The position numbers were made by a program, and so were the translations under genes. A stretch of 64,000 nucleotides of DNA from Desulfovibrionaceae bacterium. Its GTDB lineage: Bacteria; Desulfobacterota; Desulfovibrionia; Desulfovibrionales; Desulfovibrionaceae. The stretch spans positions 1 to 64,000 of the forward strand of contig JADFXV010000005.1 in assembly GCA_015233395.1 (NCBI GenBank), in the 5' to 3' direction. Shown piece by piece: positions 23,757-31,995 of this stretch; positions within the stretch are counted from its first letter, which is position 1, and each line of letters opens with the position of its first letter. The notes below the pieces were generated by a model. The model was not told the origin of the DNA, searched no databases, and was given only the letters and a program-made list of their open reading frames with translations.

Positions 23757-25208
23757 ATGAGCAGTCCGCGACCAGATAACGGCCGCGTCCCGGACGGGGA
23801 CGCGCCAGAACCGCAAACCGGCGCCGTCGCGGGCGAAGAAGCGCGGGCCAACGCCATGTCCCTGTCGGAAGTCCACGAATCCGTCGGCGTGCCCGATGCG
23901 GCCGCCGGATTCTGGAAGCAGTGGCGGGCCTTTACCGGCCCGGCGCTTTTGGTGAGCGTCGGCTACATGGACCCCGGCAATTGGGGCACCGACCTGCAGG
24001 GCGGCGCGCAGTTCAAGTACGGCCTGCTCTGGGTGGTCGGCCTGGCCAGCCTGATGGCCATCTTCCTTCAGGTCCTGGCGGCGCGCCTGGGCGTCGTGTC
24101 CGGCCGCGATCTGGCCCAATGCAGCCGGGAATGGTTCCCGCGCTGGACCCGGCTGCCCAACTGGCTTTTTTGCGAAACCGCCATCATCGCCACGGATCTG
24201 GCCGAAGCGCTCGGCAGCGCCGTGGCCATCAATCTCCTGTTCCACATCCCGCTGCTTCTGGCCTTGTGCATCACCGCGCTCGACGTGCTCTTCCTGCTCG
24301 CCCTCCAGAGCGTCGGCATGCGCCTGATCGAGGCCATCGTGACCATGCTGGTGGCGACCATCGCCGTGTGCTACGGCGTCGAAATCTTCATTTTGCCCCA
24401 GACCCAGCCGAGCTTTCTGGAGATGGGCCGGGCCTTCATCGCCCCGTCCCTGGCCGAAAACGGCATGCTCTACATGGCCATCGGCATCATCGGGGCCACG
24501 GTCATGCCGCACAACCTGTACCTGCATTCGGCCCTGGTCCAGAGCCGCAAATTCCAGAAGGACGCGGCCTCGATCAAGGCGGCGGTCAAGTTCAACACCA
24601 TCGACTCCAGCGTCGCCCTGGTGCTGGCCTTCTTCGTCAACGCCGCCATCTTGGTCCTGGCGGCCATGGTGTTCTACGGCAAGGACGCGGTGACCCTGCC
24701 CGGCGGAGACATGGTGGCTTTAAGCCAAGACAGCGACTGGATCAGGGTCGCCTATCTGACGCTCGCCCCCTTGCTCGGCACGGCGCTGGCCAGCACGCTC
24801 TTCGGCGTGGCCCTTTTGGCCAGCGGCCAGAGCAGCACCATCACCGGCACCCTGGCCGGACAGGTGGTCATGGAAGGCTTCATGCAGTGGCGCATCCGCC
24901 CGGAGGTCCGGCGCGTCGCCACCCGGCTGCTGGCCATCGCGCCCGCCATCGCCATCATCGCCCTGCACGGGGACGGCAGCGTCACCGACATCATCGTCTT
25001 AAGCCAGGTCGTCCTCGGCATGCAGCTGCCGTTCGCCATGTTCCCGCTTCTGCTCTTCACCGGCTCGCGCAAGCGGATGGGCGCCTTGCGAAACGGCTGG
25101 TTTCTGACGATCGCGGGCTGGGCGAGCGCTCTTCTGATCACGGCGCTCGACGTCTACGGCCTGCCGGATTCGCTTGCGGCCGCCTGGCAGGTGATCGCCG
25201 GCGGCTGA
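23757..25208 (+). CDS. Nramp-family divalent metal transporter
   Basis: A 483-residue transporter with about 11 membrane helices. The metal-site motifs are clear: DPGNWGTDLQGG in helix 1 and VMPHNLYLHSALV in helix 6. It should take up Mn2+ or Fe2+ with protons. The first 40 or so residues are polar and not conserved. GGAGG lies before the ATG at 23757. A universal stress protein gene follows 30 bases downstream and is probably co-transcribed. No manganese riboswitch was recognised upstream. Confidence 0.92.
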   Translation: MSSPRPDNGRVPDGDAPEPQTGAVAGEEARANAMSLSEVHESVGVPDAAAGFWKQWRAFTGPALLVSVGYMDPGNWGTDLQGGAQFKYGLLWVVGLASLMAIFLQVLAARLGVVSGRDLAQCSREWFPRWTRLPNWLFCETAIIATDLAEALGSAVAINLLFHIPLLLALCITALDVLFLLALQSVGMRLIEAIVTMLVATIAVCYGVEIFILPQTQPSFLEMGRAFIAPSLAENGMLYMAIGIIGATVMPHNLYLHSALVQSRKFQKDAASIKAAVKFNTIDSSVALVLAFFVNAAILVLAAMVFYGKDAVTLPGGDMVALSQDSDWIRVAYLTLAPLLGTALASTLFGVALLASGQSSTITGTLAGQVVMEGFMQWRIRPEVRRVATRLLAIAPAIAIIALHGDGSVTDIIVLSQVVLGMQLPFAMFPLLLFTGSRKRMGALRNGWFLTIAGWASALLITALDVYGLPDSLAAAWQVIAGG

Positions 25209-25238
25209 GGCGGCTTTCAAACCACGCGGGAGACACCC

Positions 25239-25655
25239 ATGTACGATACAATCCTCGTCACGCTCGACGCCACGCCCACGGACCGGGCCATCATCGAGCA
25301 CATCAAGCCGCTGGCTAAGCTGCTTCGCAGCAAAATCGTGCTTTTGCACGTGGCCGACGGCTGGGCGGCGCGCCGCTTCGGGGCCGACGCCGTCAGCGAA
25401 GAGGTCGACCAGGACGCCGCCTACCTGGAGAAGGTCAGGGAGGAATTCGCCGCCGCGGACATTCCCGCCGAGACGGTCCTGGCCTACGGCGATCCGGCCG
25501 GAGAAATCGTGAACTGGGTCGAAAAAAACGGCTGCGACCTGGTGGCCATGAGCACCCACGGCCACAAAGGATTGTCCGACCTCGTGCTGGGCTACACCGC
25601 CAGCCGCGTGCAGCACGACATCTTCGTGCCCGTGCTCATGCTCCGGGCCGGCTGA
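25239..25655 (+). CDS. Universal stress protein (UspA family)
   Basis: A 138-residue single Usp domain starting MYDTILVTLDATPTD. The ATP-binding type signature near the C-terminus is STHGHKGLSDLVLGYTASRV, close to the G-2x-G-9x-G pattern. It lies 30 bases after the Nramp gene in the same direction, a link seen elsewhere between Usp proteins and transporters. It likely binds nucleotide and may tune the transporter; that is inference. Confidence 0.92.
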   Translation: MYDTILVTLDATPTDRAIIEHIKPLAKLLRSKIVLLHVADGWAARRFGADAVSEEVDQDAAYLEKVREEFAAADIPAETVLAYGDPAGEIVNWVEKNGCDLVAMSTHGHKGLSDLVLGYTASRVQHDIFVPVLMLRAG

Positions 25656-25675
25656 AACGCCTGGCTTTCGGCGGC

Positions 25676-26932
25676 TCAGGGCAGGAGCCTGAGTTCCTCG
25701 ACCAGCCTCGTCAGCTCCGCGATCGCGCCAAGCCGCGCCTCGCCGGTCATTTTGGCGGTGTCCACGACCAGATTCAGTCCGTCGCGCTCCGCTTTCAGGT
25801 ATCGGCCCCGGTCCTGGTCGCCGCCCAGGATGGAAGTCACCGCGAACGGACGCACCGAACGCCTGATGCCCTTGACCTGGAGCGGTTCGCGCTCCTCGGC
25901 CGCGACCATGTCCTGGACCAGGGCGTACGTTTCGTACGACATGAGGATGCCGCCCGGGTCGGCGCTGGCTTCGAGCCTGGCGGCCAGGTTCACCTCGCCG
26001 CCGATGATGGTGTAGTCCATGCGCTCGGTGCTGCCGAAATTGCCGACGTTGCAATAGCCGGTGTTGATGCCGATGCGCATGCGCAGGGGGTTTTGAATGC
26101 CCTTGGCCAGCCACTGGGTTTCAAGCTCGGCCATGCGGCGCTGCATGGCCAGGGCCATGCCGAGACAGGCCCGGGCGTCCTGCTCGACGCCGAGCGTCTG
26201 CGGATCGCCGAAGAACATGAGCATGGCGTCGCCGATGAACTTGTCCACGGTCGCGCCGTAGGCCAGCGCGATGCCGCTCATTTCGGTCAGATAGGTGTTG
26301 AGCAGCCAGGTCAGGTCTTCGGGCTGCATGTCGTCGGTGGTCTGGGTGAAGCTCACGATGTCGCTGAAAAACACGGTCAGCTTCTTGCGCTCGGTGGACA
26401 GAGTCACGTCCTTGTCCCCGGAGAAGATCGAGGAATAGACCTGGGGCGAAAGATATTTGGCCAGTTTGGCGGACAAGCCCTGGAGCATCTCGTTTTTGCC
26501 GCGCAGGTCGTGCAAAAGCTCCTCGCGCGACGGTCTGGCGAGCATTGCGCGCTGGGCCTCGATGAAGGCCGGCGACGGCCGCAGGTCGTATTGCGGCAGA
26601 TGCTTGAAGGCCGAAAGGATCGTGGGCGCGCCGTAGGCTTCGACGGCGTTGAAGGCGTTGAAAAACCGCGCCGCCCCGGGCGGCGCCGCCGTCTTTTCCT
26701 TGTAGGCGAAGCGCAAAGCGAGCCCCGGCCGGTTGTCGCGCGTCTCCAGGGCGGCCTCGACCTCGACCCCGCCCGTCTTGAGTCCCAGGCGGGTCAATTC
26801 GGAAAAGACCGTGCCGAGCCTGGCGGAGGCGATATGGTCAAAACCCAGGGCGTCGGCCAGGTTCATGATCTTGCGCCGCGATTCGTTGAAGGCGTCCGCG
26901 TGGGCGACGCTCAGCGTCCCGAGCGCGGTCAC
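25676..26932 (-). CDS. Class III adenylate cyclase with degenerate RsbT-like N-terminal domain
   Basis: A 418-residue protein and the last gene of the stressosome-like operon. The C-terminal half is a class III cyclase: metal Asp in VFFSDIVSFT and IGDAMLMFFGDP, Lys in VDKFIGD and Asp in MDYTIIGG (the pair for adenine), and Asn/Arg in GEVNLAARLE. cAMP is therefore the predicted product. It is nearly the same as the cyclase at 30568 from the YLSPQ segment onward. The N-terminal 75 residues resemble an anti-sigma-type ATPase fold (RLGTVFSELTRLGLKTGGVE) but lack the N-box Asn and the glycine boxes. The GTG at 26932 overlaps the phosphatase stop (GTGA). Confidence 0.88.
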   Translation of the reverse strand: MTALGTLSVAHADAFNESRRKIMNLADALGFDHIASARLGTVFSELTRLGLKTGGVEVEAALETRDNRPGLALRFAYKEKTAAPPGAARFFNAFNAVEAYGAPTILSAFKHLPQYDLRPSPAFIEAQRAMLARPSREELLHDLRGKNEMLQGLSAKLAKYLSPQVYSSIFSGDKDVTLSTERKKLTVFFSDIVSFTQTTDDMQPEDLTWLLNTYLTEMSGIALAYGATVDKFIGDAMLMFFGDPQTLGVEQDARACLGMALAMQRRMAELETQWLAKGIQNPLRMRIGINTGYCNVGNFGSTERMDYTIIGGEVNLAARLEASADPGGILMSYETYALVQDMVAAEEREPLQVKGIRRSVRPFAVTSILGGDQDRGRYLKAERDGLNLVVDTAKMTGEARLGAIAELTRLVEELRLLP

Positions 26933-27522
26933 GGGGTGCACCGCAGGATCAGGCAGGAGGCGTCGTCGTCGCCCTTGCCGAAATGGGCGAGCACCTCGCC
27001 GGCAATCGCGGCGGCGTTGCCGAGCAGAAGCCCGGGACGGTCGAAGAGTTCGAAATGCTCGCGCACGCCGTCGGAATAGAGCATGAGCACGTCGCCCGGG
27101 AACATGGTCAGGTCCAGGCGCCTGGGCGTGGGCATCGAGTAGCCGACGATGCCGTCGCGGCCGAGCAGCCGGACCGCCTCGCCGCCGAACAGCCTGGCCG
27201 TGATGTTGCCTACGCCGACCAGGCCGAGCGCGCCGGTTTCGCGGTCGAAACGACCCAGAGTGACCACCGCCCCCCGCGTTCCCTTGAGGCGCCCGTGCAA
27301 GGCGCTCATCAAGTCCGTAAGTTCCATCATGCTATTTTGCTTGAGAAATTCCACGGCGGCCAGGGCCACCTCGTGGGCCTGCGGCCCGTGTCCGAGGACG
27401 TCGATCAGCGCCAGAAAGCACTGCCCGCCGCTGTCGACGATCACTCCGGCGTCGCCGCATTCGTCGGGCAGCCCGCTTAAGGCCCGCGTCACCAGCCGGC
27501 AATCGGCGTTAGGCATGCTCAT
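26929..27522 (-). CDS. RsbX-like PP2C-type serine phosphatase
   Basis: A 197-residue minimal SpoIIE/PP2C-type phosphatase, close in length to Bacillus RsbX. Motifs are GDAGVIVDSGGQCFLALIDV with LGHGPQAHEVA, VGVGNITARLFG, MLYSDGVREHF and the final Asp pair GKGDDDASCLI. RsbX removes phosphates from RsbR and RsbS to reset the stressosome. Its ATG overlaps the stop of the RsbT-like kinase gene (ATGA), and its own stop overlaps the cyclase start, so all are coupled in translation. Confidence 0.9.
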   Translation of the reverse strand: MSMPNADCRLVTRALSGLPDECGDAGVIVDSGGQCFLALIDVLGHGPQAHEVALAAVEFLKQNSMMELTDLMSALHGRLKGTRGAVVTLGRFDRETGALGLVGVGNITARLFGGEAVRLLGRDGIVGYSMPTPRRLDLTMFPGDVLMLYSDGVREHFELFDRPGLLLGNAAAIAGEVLAHFGKGDDDASCLILRCTP

Positions 27523-27929
27523 CTCCACTTGCGGCACAGGATGCGGGCGCCGCGCCCGGGCGCGGAGTCGATATGAAATTCGTCCATGATCCGCTTCACG
27601 CTCGGCAGCCCCAGGCCCAGGCTGTCGATCGTGCTGTAATTGTCGCTCATGGCCAGTTCGAGATCGGCGATGCCCGGTCCATTGTCCTTGGCCTCGACCT
27701 CCAAGGCCGTGCGGCCGGCGCTCTCCACGATGCGCAGGCTGATCTCTCCCTTGCCGGCGTAGCGCGCGATGTTCGTGGCCAGTTCCGAGACCGCCGTGGC
27801 CAGCATGAATTGGCGGGTCTCGTCGAAACCGGCCTGCTTGCAAAGCTGCCTGGCCGCCCCGACGGCCACGGTCTTGTCGCTGACGTCGCCAATCTCGACG
27901 CGCGTGGAATCGAGGATGCGCTCAGCCAC
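27519..27929 (-). CDS. RsbT-like switch kinase
   Basis: A 136-residue GHKL-type serine kinase matching RsbT in length and motifs. The N-box is SELATNIARYAGKGE, the G1 box EAKDNGPGIADLELA, and the G2 part SLGLGLPSVKRIMDEFHI. In stressosomes RsbT phosphorylates RsbR and RsbS, is released and then activates an output protein. I chose GTG at 27929, which overlaps the RsbS-like stop and gives a normal RsbT length; a longer TTG start at 27968 is possible. Confidence 0.92.
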   Translation of the reverse strand: MAERILDSTRVEIGDVSDKTVAVGAARQLCKQAGFDETRQFMLATAVSELATNIARYAGKGEISLRIVESAGRTALEVEAKDNGPGIADLELAMSDNYSTIDSLGLGLPSVKRIMDEFHIDSAPGRGARILCRKWR

Positions 27930-28860
27930 CTTCGCCGCCGTCTTGTTCGTCGCCCCCGCCCCGCGCAAGGCCGGGCTGGGTGGAATCCTCCCTGAGCGCG
28001 GGCGGGGAAAAACCCAGCCGGTCGAAGGCGTCCTCGAGGTTGACGGCCCCCTCGATGCCCGAAAAATCGACGTCCAGGTCCATCAGCGACGACACCACCC
28101 CGGGCTGAAAGCCCACGAACACCGTTTTCGCCCCGAGCAGGGCGATGACGCGCTCCATCTCGACCAGACGGGCGCAAGCGGCCGAGTCGAGCAGGCGCAC
28201 CGCCGAGACGTCGACGATCACCGCGCGCGCGCTGGCGGAATGCACCAGGCGCACGACCCGCTCGCGCACCAGGTCGAGCACGGCGTCGGTCAGCCCGTCC
28301 GGCAGCGGCGCGATCAGGCAATCGCCCACGCAGTGCATGCCGGAGGCGGAATGGACGCCGGCGTCGAGCACGGCCTGCAGGCGCTCTTCGCCGCGCCGCA
28401 GGTCCTGCTCGGTCAGCTCGCGTTCGGCGATCTCGCGCTCCATGGCGATCTTCTGGCTCTCGATGCGCTCGAAGGCCTCCTTCAGATCCGTGGCCATCTT
28501 GTTGAAGGCCGCGGAGAATTCGCCCATGAAATCGACGCGCTGGGAAAAATCCCCGGCCGCGATCCGGGTGGCCGCCCAGGTCAGGTTCTTGAGGTTGGCC
28601 AGCAGCGCCTTGAGCGAACCCGCGACCGCCATGCGCCCCTTGGGCGCCGCGGCGCCGAGCTCCCCGTTCGCCACGGCCCGCATGGCCGTGGCGAAAGCCT
28701 CGTACTCGGCCGCGAATTTGTTGATGAAACCGGTCAGCTGGCGAAATTCGTCGTCGGGATACTCCTCGGGCAGAACCACGGGCGAGACGGCGCGGCCGGT
28801 GAGCAGTCCGTGGACGGCCGCGGTCAGCTGGTCGACGAGTTCCGGGGCGACGGTCGGCAT
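27922..28860 (-). CDS. HAMP-linker protein with C-terminal RsbS-like STAS domain
   Basis: A 312-residue soluble protein. Residues about 45-165 form helices with a HAMP-like linker (LTWAATRIAAGDFSQRVDFMGEF) and a coiled coil. Residues about 175-290 are an RsbS-type STAS domain: ARAVIVDVSAVRLLDSAACA with the phosphorylatable Ser, then LLGAKTVFVGFQPGVVSSLM. RsbS is normally a bare STAS domain of about 120 residues, so this is an RsbS with an added signalling linker. No membrane helix is seen. It lies between the V4R gene and the RsbT-like kinase. Confidence 0.85.
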   Translation of the reverse strand: MPTVAPELVDQLTAAVHGLLTGRAVSPVVLPEEYPDDEFRQLTGFINKFAAEYEAFATAMRAVANGELGAAAPKGRMAVAGSLKALLANLKNLTWAATRIAAGDFSQRVDFMGEFSAAFNKMATDLKEAFERIESQKIAMEREIAERELTEQDLRRGEERLQAVLDAGVHSASGMHCVGDCLIAPLPDGLTDAVLDLVRERVVRLVHSASARAVIVDVSAVRLLDSAACARLVEMERVIALLGAKTVFVGFQPGVVSSLMDLDVDFSGIEGAVNLEDAFDRLGFSPPALREDSTQPGLARGGGDEQDGGEGG

Positions 28861-28878
28861 GGCGTTTTTTCGCTGGGC

Positions 28879-29403
28879 CTAGCGCGGCTTGGCCAGGAAA
28901 CGGCAGGTCCTGTCCCCGGTGCACCAGCAGTCGGTCTCGCGGGCCGTGAACGGCTTGCCGGAGTACTCTTCGAGAACCCCGGCCAAAAAGCCCTCGTCGT
29001 AGGCGCAGATGACCTCGTCGGTCTGGGGCAGCCCGGAGCAGTCCAGATCCTCGCCCACGGACACGGTGAATTCGAGCGTGGCCGCATCGGCGCTCTCGAT
29101 GCGCAGGATGCCCACGCCCAGATCCTTGAGCGTCTTTTGCAGCTCGGCCACGAAGGCCGCCAGATCGCCCCTGGCCTTGATCAGGTTGCGGCAAAAATGC
29201 CGGCCGGCCACTTCGCCGGCCTTGACGAAGAGCCTGTTGGCCTCGTCCACTCCGTGCTCGGCGATCAGGACGTCTCGCAGGGTGAACTGCATCAGCCGGT
29301 AGACCGCGAGGTCGGTGGAGCGGCCGAGATTGGGCCGGCCGGCCTCCAGGTCGCCGAGCATGCCCCAATGAAACGTGGATTCGCTGCGCTCTTCCTTGAA
29401 CAT
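28879..29403 (-). CDS. V4R (4-vinyl reductase) domain sensor protein
   Basis: A 174-residue protein made almost wholly of a V4R domain, a small-ligand-binding module. The conserved cysteines are Cys159, Cys161 and Cys167 in DCWCTGDRTCRFLA, which often bind metal. HGVDEANRLFVKAGEVAGRHF is the typical helical part. Placed between the RsbR-like and RsbS-like genes, it is a likely signal input for the switch, perhaps sensing an aromatic compound or metal. The ligand is not known. Confidence 0.85.
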   Translation of the reverse strand: MFKEERSESTFHWGMLGDLEAGRPNLGRSTDLAVYRLMQFTLRDVLIAEHGVDEANRLFVKAGEVAGRHFCRNLIKARGDLAAFVAELQKTLKDLGVGILRIESADAATLEFTVSVGEDLDCSGLPQTDEVICAYDEGFLAGVLEEYSGKPFTARETDCWCTGDRTCRFLAKPR

Positions 29404-29444
29404 GACCGTCTCCTTTGTATTGCTGATCGCGGTCTTCGCCCGGC

Positions 29445-30251
29445 TCAAACGCGCCGGACTTCGAGTTTCAGATGGGCCAGCCCGTCGGACAGGGCGTCTT
29501 TGAGGGTGGAATTGGTGGTCACGTCGCCCAGGTCGATGCCGAGTTGGACGAGCGTCTGGGCCACGCCCGCCGAGATGCCGGAGATGATGCAGCGGCAGCC
29601 CATGAGCCTGGTGGCCTTGGTGATCTTGATCAGGTGGTTGGCCACGGCGGTGTCCATGGCGGCCACGCCCTGGATGTCGAGGATGATGATCTTGGCCGAG
29701 GTCTCGGTGATCTTCGACAGCATGGCGTCCATCATCTGCTTGGCGCGCATGGAGTCGACCACGCCGACCACGGGCAAAACCACGATGCCGTCCCACAAAC
29801 GGATGGCCGGGGTGGAAATTTCCTCGATGGTGCGGCTTTGCTCCAGGAGCTTGCGCTCGGAACGGACCCGCTCGGTGATGTCGATGACGTATTCCACGCC
29901 GCCGACGACCACGCCTTCGTTGTTCTTGAGCGGAGTGGCCGAATACTCGATGGGCACGGCCCGGCCGTGGGGCGACACCTCGTTGCGCGCCGAATGCGAT
30001 TCGCCGGTGTCCATGGCCTGGCGCATGCGGCATTCCGGGGTGTTGCAATGGATGGATTTCATCAGGTCGTAGCAGTGCTTGCCCTGAATCTCCTTCCAAG
30101 GCAGACGCAGAAAGCCCCGGCCGGCGGCGTTGAGGAACACGATCTTCAGATCGGTGTCCACGGCCATGACCGGGGTCGGCACCTGTTCCAGCACCGCCAC
30201 GGCCAAAGCCTCGTTCAACTCGACCGATTCCGCGTTGGTTTTGACTTGCAT
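29445..30251 (-). CDS. RsbR-like PAS-STAS stressosome protein
   Basis: A 268-residue protein with an N-terminal PAS domain (about 15-125; VPTPVMAVDTDLKIVFLN) and an RsbR-type STAS domain. The latter begins with ISTPAIRLWDGIVVLPVVGV and holds the phospho-site region LDIQGVAAMDTAVANHLIKI, with Thr in the DT motif as in RsbR. RsbR and RsbS co-build the stressosome core; the PAS domain would be the sensor turret. The Cys pair in SIHCNTPECRM within the PAS may bind a cofactor. It is the first gene of the operon. Confidence 0.9.
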   Translation of the reverse strand: MQVKTNAESVELNEALAVAVLEQVPTPVMAVDTDLKIVFLNAAGRGFLRLPWKEIQGKHCYDLMKSIHCNTPECRMRQAMDTGESHSARNEVSPHGRAVPIEYSATPLKNNEGVVVGGVEYVIDITERVRSERKLLEQSRTIEEISTPAIRLWDGIVVLPVVGVVDSMRAKQMMDAMLSKITETSAKIIILDIQGVAAMDTAVANHLIKITKATRLMGCRCIISGISAGVAQTLVQLGIDLGDVTTNSTLKDALSDGLAHLKLEVRRV

Positions 30252-30287
30252 GGTCGCTCCTTTGATTTGTTGCCGGACCGGGGAAAA

Positions 30288-30323
30288 CCGGGGGAAAAAC
30301 CCCTTTTCCCCAAAAAAACTTTC
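30288..30323 (+). repeat. R-family repeat, truncated copy 6
   Basis: Only one arm (CCGGGGGAAAAACCCCTTTT) is left, followed directly by the tail CCCCAAAAAAACTTTC. It looks like a copy that lost one arm by deletion. Confidence 0.6.
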
Positions 30324-30378
30324 AAGTTTCGAGCTGTCCTGGCCCGGAGGACCAAAGCCGGAAACACTGTTTTTTCCC

Positions 30379-30409
30379 CAGGGGGCCGCGCCCCCGGCCC
30401 CCGCTTCAC
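30379..30409 (+). repeat. V-family GC hairpin, copy 2
   Basis: GGGGG-CCGCG-CCCCC followed by GGCCCCCGCTTCA, matching the copy at 19641 in arm and tail. It lies in the gap between the two partner-switching operons. Confidence 0.55.
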
Positions 30410-30464
30410 GCCGGGCTACGCGTCCATCCCCCTCGCGTCCATCCCCAAGCCGGTTCTAAACCAT

Positions 30465-30530
30465 GAAAATTTTTTGGAGGCGGGGGTTCGGGGGAGGAAC
30501 CTTTTTTTCAAAAAAGGTTCCTCCCCCGAT
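30465..30530 (-). repeat. R-family hairpin repeat, copy 7
   Basis: Arms TCGGGGGAGGAACC and complement around TTTTTTTCAAAAAA, tail on the minus strand. It lies just after the 3' end of the SiaC-linked cyclase in the direction of transcription and could end that operon. Confidence 0.85.
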
Positions 30531-30567
30531 TCTCCCATCTTCCCTCTCGGCCATCTTCCCTCTCACG

Positions 30568-31596
30568 CTACCCCATCGCCCGCAAATTTTCGATAACGCC
30601 TTCGATGGCGGCGATGGCTTCTTCGCGCGCCGGGCCGGCGAGGGCGGTCAGGTCGCATTTGGCGTCCAGGCCGTCGCATTTGGCCGTGAGGTAGCGCAGA
30701 CGGCAGGCGTCGCCTACGCCGGTGACGGCGAACGAGCGCACTTCGCGGCGGATGCCCTTGACGCGCAGCGGTTCGCGTTCCTCGGCCGCGACCAGGTCCT
30801 GGACCAGGGCGTAGGTTTCGTACGACATGAGGATGCCGCCCGGGTCGGCGCTGGCTTCGAGTCTGGCGGCCAGGTTCACTTCGCCGCCGATAATGGTGTA
30901 GTCCATGCGCTGCGCGCTGCCGAAATTACCCACGTTGCAGTAGCCGGTGTTGACGCCGATGCGCATGCGCAGGGGGTTTTCGACGCCCTTGGCGAGCCAC
31001 TGGGTTTCGAGTTCGGCCATGCGGTTCTGCATGGCCAGGGCCATGCGCAGGCAGGCCCGGGCGTCCTCTTCGACCCCGAGCGTCTGGGGATCGCCGAAGA
31101 ACATGAGCATGGCGTCGCCGATGAACTTGTCCACGGTCGCGCCGTGCTCGGAGGCGATCTGGCCCATTTCCGTAAAATAGGTGTTGAGCAGCCAGGTCAG
31201 GTCTTCGGGCTGCATGTCGTCGGTGGTCTGGGTGAAGCCCACGATGTCGCTGAAGAAGACCGTGAGTTTCTTGCGTTCGGTGGACAGGGTGACGTCCTTG
31301 TCGCCGGAGAAGATCGAGTTGTAGATCTGCGGCGAAAGGTAGCGCGAGAGCTTCCCGGACAGGTTTTCGAGCATCCTGTTTTTTTCGTCCAGGGCCTTGG
31401 AGGCGGTCGTGAGCTTGGCCTCGTTGCGGTCGGCCAGGCGCATCAGCCGCTGCATGTTCTTCAGGAGCTTCTGGTAATCGGCGAGCAGGGCCGTGAAATG
31501 CTCTTCGGCGGCCGGGTCGGCGAAGGCGCCTTTTTCCAGAAGCGCCGCGGCGCGGGCCACGGTCTCGACTTCGTCCTTGAAAATGTCGTAGCCCAT
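30568..31596 (-). CDS. Class III adenylate cyclase, output of the Sia-like module
   Basis: A 342-residue protein with an N-terminal helical coiled-coil region (about 1-85) and a class III cyclase domain. Metal-binding Asp117 (FFSDIVGFT) and Asp161 (GDAMLMFF), adenine-type Lys157 and Asp232, and transition-state Asn241 and Arg245 are all present, so it should make cAMP. From GKLSRYLSPQ to the end of the catalytic domain it is close to identical with the cyclase at 25676. It follows the SiaC-like gene by three bases. In the known Sia pathway this place is held by a diguanylate cyclase (SiaD). Confidence 0.9.
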   Translation of the reverse strand: MGYDIFKDEVETVARAAALLEKGAFADPAAEEHFTALLADYQKLLKNMQRLMRLADRNEAKLTTASKALDEKNRMLENLSGKLSRYLSPQIYNSIFSGDKDVTLSTERKKLTVFFSDIVGFTQTTDDMQPEDLTWLLNTYFTEMGQIASEHGATVDKFIGDAMLMFFGDPQTLGVEEDARACLRMALAMQNRMAELETQWLAKGVENPLRMRIGVNTGYCNVGNFGSAQRMDYTIIGGEVNLAARLEASADPGGILMSYETYALVQDLVAAEEREPLRVKGIRREVRSFAVTGVGDACRLRYLTAKCDGLDAKCDLTALAGPAREEAIAAIEGVIENLRAMG

Positions 31597-31599
31597 AGC

Positions 31600-31980
31600 C
31601 TATTCGCCGAGCTGCAGCCGGAATTTGGCCGCCGTGAGATCCTCGGCGAACTCCTCGCCCATTTCCTGGATGTCGTCGCCTTCCTCGCAGGCCCAGACGA
31701 TGGCGACGTCGTTGCCGGCCTTGGCCGTCTGTTCGAGCAGGTCGAACAGGCCGAGAATGGCTTTGGCGCTGGAGCTGTTGAAGTAGATCAGTTCGAAGGT
31801 GAAATCGACGCGCGCGCCGCGCAGGCGGGCGAAATGCTCCCGCAGCCGGTCCATCAAAGGGGCGAAGAACTCGGCGATGTCTTCCGGATAGCATTCGCCC
31901 TTGAGGCGGTAGACGTTGGCGTCGAAGTCGAAATCCACTTCCGGCGTGCGGGCGCTGGCCCCGATTTTGAGTGTGTCCAT
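31600..31980 (-). CDS. SiaC-like phospho-switch protein (DUF1987)
   Basis: A 126-residue protein of the SiaC/DUF1987 family. It begins with the typical EVDFDFDANVYRLKGECYPE and carries LIYFNSSSAKAILGLFDLLE, the region where the phosphorylated residue of SiaC lies. In Pseudomonas, unphosphorylated SiaC binds and activates the cyclase SiaD, SiaB phosphorylates it and SiaA removes the phosphate. Here it lies directly between SiaB-like and cyclase genes, so the adenylate cyclase is the likely partner. Confidence 0.88.
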   Translation of the reverse strand: MDTLKIGASARTPEVDFDFDANVYRLKGECYPEDIAEFFAPLMDRLREHFARLRGARVDFTFELIYFNSSSAKAILGLFDLLEQTAKAGNDVAIVWACEEGDDIQEMGEEFAEDLTAAKFRLQLGE

Positions 31981-31995
31981 GGGTGATCCTCTCTT

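Noticed and set aside
27769-30072. Plus-strand open frame of 767 codons
   Set aside because: It is antisense to the stressosome operon, whose proteins have clear motifs and coupled starts and stops.
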